A stretch of DNA of 6,381 bases from an uncultured Lachnospiraceae bacterium (GTDB lineage Bacteria > Bacillota > Clostridia > Lachnospirales > Lachnospiraceae), in assembly GCA_947178115.1 (NCBI GenBank), contig CAMWXF010000115.1, positions 1 to 6,381 on the forward strand, read 5' to 3'. The number at the start of each line of letters is the position of its first letter. The first letter of the stretch is position 1. Shown here piece after piece: positions 5,488 through 6,381 of the stretch. The notes below the pieces were generated by a model. The model saw only the letters and a program-made list of their open reading frames with translations, had not been told where the DNA came from and ran no database searches. A program made the position numbers and the translations under genes.

Positions 5488-6381
5488 TTACAGCCCTCCT
5501 CTTCTGAATAGTGCGTAGAATGCGTACATAGTGCACGCGACTTCCAGTCCCACGCAGATATTGATCGGCAGGATGATACCGCTGCTCAGGATATGTCCCG
5601 CAATACCGAGCGGGATGTGATTCTCGATTCCGTTTGCGCCGGTCATGTAGAAGTATGTGCCGATCAGCCCGTACATGCACAGGGCGGTGATCTTAGCGAT
5701 CTTATATATGTGTTCGTTGAAGAAGCGCTGTGTCTTCTTGAAGCCGAAAGCGCTGACATACAGAATCAGTCCTGCCCCCATTATGGCGCCGCCGGAGAAG
5801 CCGCCGCCCGGTGACAGATGACCGTTCAATATGATATAAATGCCGAATATAAAAATAATAGGACACAGAACGAAGGCAGTTCCCTGCAGGATCGCATCGT
5901 TCTTCGGCTCAAAACGGCGGTCATTGATAACCTCCTGCTTCTTGAGGATCGCATCGTCCACCATCAGCAGGATCATGACACAACACGTCGCGATAAACAG
6001 CACGTTAGTCTCTCCGAAGGTATCGAAAGCTCTGTATGTCAGGATCATGCCGGACACGATGTTGAGTGCGCCGGTCTCCGGCAGTCCCTGTTCAATGTAA
6101 CGTTCGGAAACAACATTGTTTACCGGATTCGACGGATCGCCGCTGGGCGGCAGATACGATACGGTCATCAACAGGACGCCCACTAAGGCGAAACAGAACA
6201 AAATTGCTATCGTGACATATATTTTATGGAAGATACGTGCTGCCTTGTTCAGCTCTTTATCATAGATTTTATCGCGGATCATTTCTGACTCGCGCATGCG
6301 TTCAATGATCGTTTCTTCCGGAACTGTGGGCGTCTGCTGCACCTGCATTTCCACTTCTCCGACATAAGGGTCCTTGCTGCC
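5488..6381 (-). CDS. mbhE: MbhE-MnhB (MrpB) fusion membrane subunit, probably continuing upstream
   Basis: The frame is open from its stop to the right edge. Numbering from the ATG at 6346-6348 (286 residues), residues 1-40 are polar and charged. Residues 43-130 form an MbhE domain of the type found at the end of MrpA, with PETGALN (90-96), then Arg106, Asp109 and GE at 112-113. Residues 151-282 form an MnhB domain with GHLSPGGGFSGG at 176-187 and four or so helices. In Mrp and Mbh complexes these domains form the part between the antiporter subunits and the rest, linked to Na+ transport. GGAG (6357-6360) lies 8 bases before that ATG, while a GTG at 6352-6354 is too close to it. However, no stop occurs in any minus frame from the edge to 6305, so a longer protein with an N-terminal MbhD-like (DUF4040) domain is more likely than a new start here. 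The domain calls are strong; the N-terminus is unresolved. Confidence 0.88.
   Translation of the reverse strand, partial: GSKDPYVGEVEMQVQQTPTVPEETIIERMRESEMIRDKIYDKELNKAARIFHKIYVTIAILFCFALVGVLLMTVSYLPPSGDPSNPVNNVVSERYIEQGLPETGALNIVSGMILTYRAFDTFGETNVLFIATCCVMILLMVDDAILKKQEVINDRRFEPKNDAILQGTAFVLCPIIFIFGIYIILNGHLSPGGGFSGGAIMGAGLILYVSAFGFKKTQRFFNEHIYKIAKITALCMYGLIGTYFYMTGANGIENHIPLGIAGHILSSGIILPINICVGLEVACTMYAFYALFRRGGL
6355..6360 (-). promoter_or_regulatory. Possible ribosome site for an internal start of the MbhE-MnhB gene
   Basis: GGAGAA here places GGAG 8 bases before the ATG at 6346-6348. It is weaker than the AGGAGG-type sites before most other genes of the cluster, and it may simply be Gly-Glu codons within a longer reading frame. 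It matters only for deciding whether the gene starts inside the window. Confidence 0.3.

Noticed and set aside
5818..6186. Plus-strand open frames of 122 and 86 codons
   Set aside because: They are antisense to the MbhE-MnhB coding region, which has strong family motifs in this stretch.

Overview
The window is one dense block of minus-strand genes encoding the membrane arm of a complex I-superfamily machine, that is, an Mrp-antiporter / membrane-bound-hydrogenase type ion pump. Read in the direction of transcription (high to low coordinates) the order is: an MbhE+MnhB(MrpB) fusion protein whose reading frame is still open at the right edge; a small MrpC/NuoK-like subunit; an MrpD-like proton/cation translocating subunit; two closely related NuoL/M/N-like subunits; and, after the only real intergenic gap, the N-terminal third of a fourth antiporter-like subunit cut by the left edge. 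Every other long open frame is a shadow of these genes. No RNA genes, mobile elements, CRISPR arrays or origins were seen, and no convincing promoter or terminator.

The organism is probably a Gram-positive anaerobe of the Clostridia (Lachnospiraceae-like). The grounds are strong consensus AGGAGG ribosome sites 7-8 bases before most starts, very tight gene packing, middling GC with many AT-rich third positions, and my recollection that this kind of multi-antiporter gene set occurs there. This is inference from style, not a taxonomic match.

Layout: 5488-6381 MbhE-MnhB fusion; 5112-5486 MrpC; 3619-5112 MrpD (TAATG overlap with the gene before it); 2094-3605 antiporter-like subunit 2; 621-2078 antiporter-like subunit 3; 519-620 AT-rich gap with weak hairpins; 1-518 antiporter-like subunit 4 (partial). 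The first five genes are spaced -1 to 15 bases apart and must be co-transcribed and probably translationally coupled.

How they work together: each large subunit carries the glutamate (TM5), lysine (TM7), TM8 lysine and TM12 lysine expected of a proton/Na+ channel half, as far as the sequence extends. The MbhE/MnhB/MrpC part would form the adaptor that in Mrp and Mbh complexes is linked to Na+ translocation. MbhE is fused to MnhB rather than to the C-terminus of a large MrpA, which points to a hydrogenase-like (Mbh/Ehr) modular complex rather than a stand-alone Mrp antiporter. The redox subunits that would settle this (NuoB/C/D/H/I-like or [NiFe] hydrogenase subunits) are not in the window. 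The most notable point is the run of four successive antiporter-like subunits, more than the three of canonical complex I.
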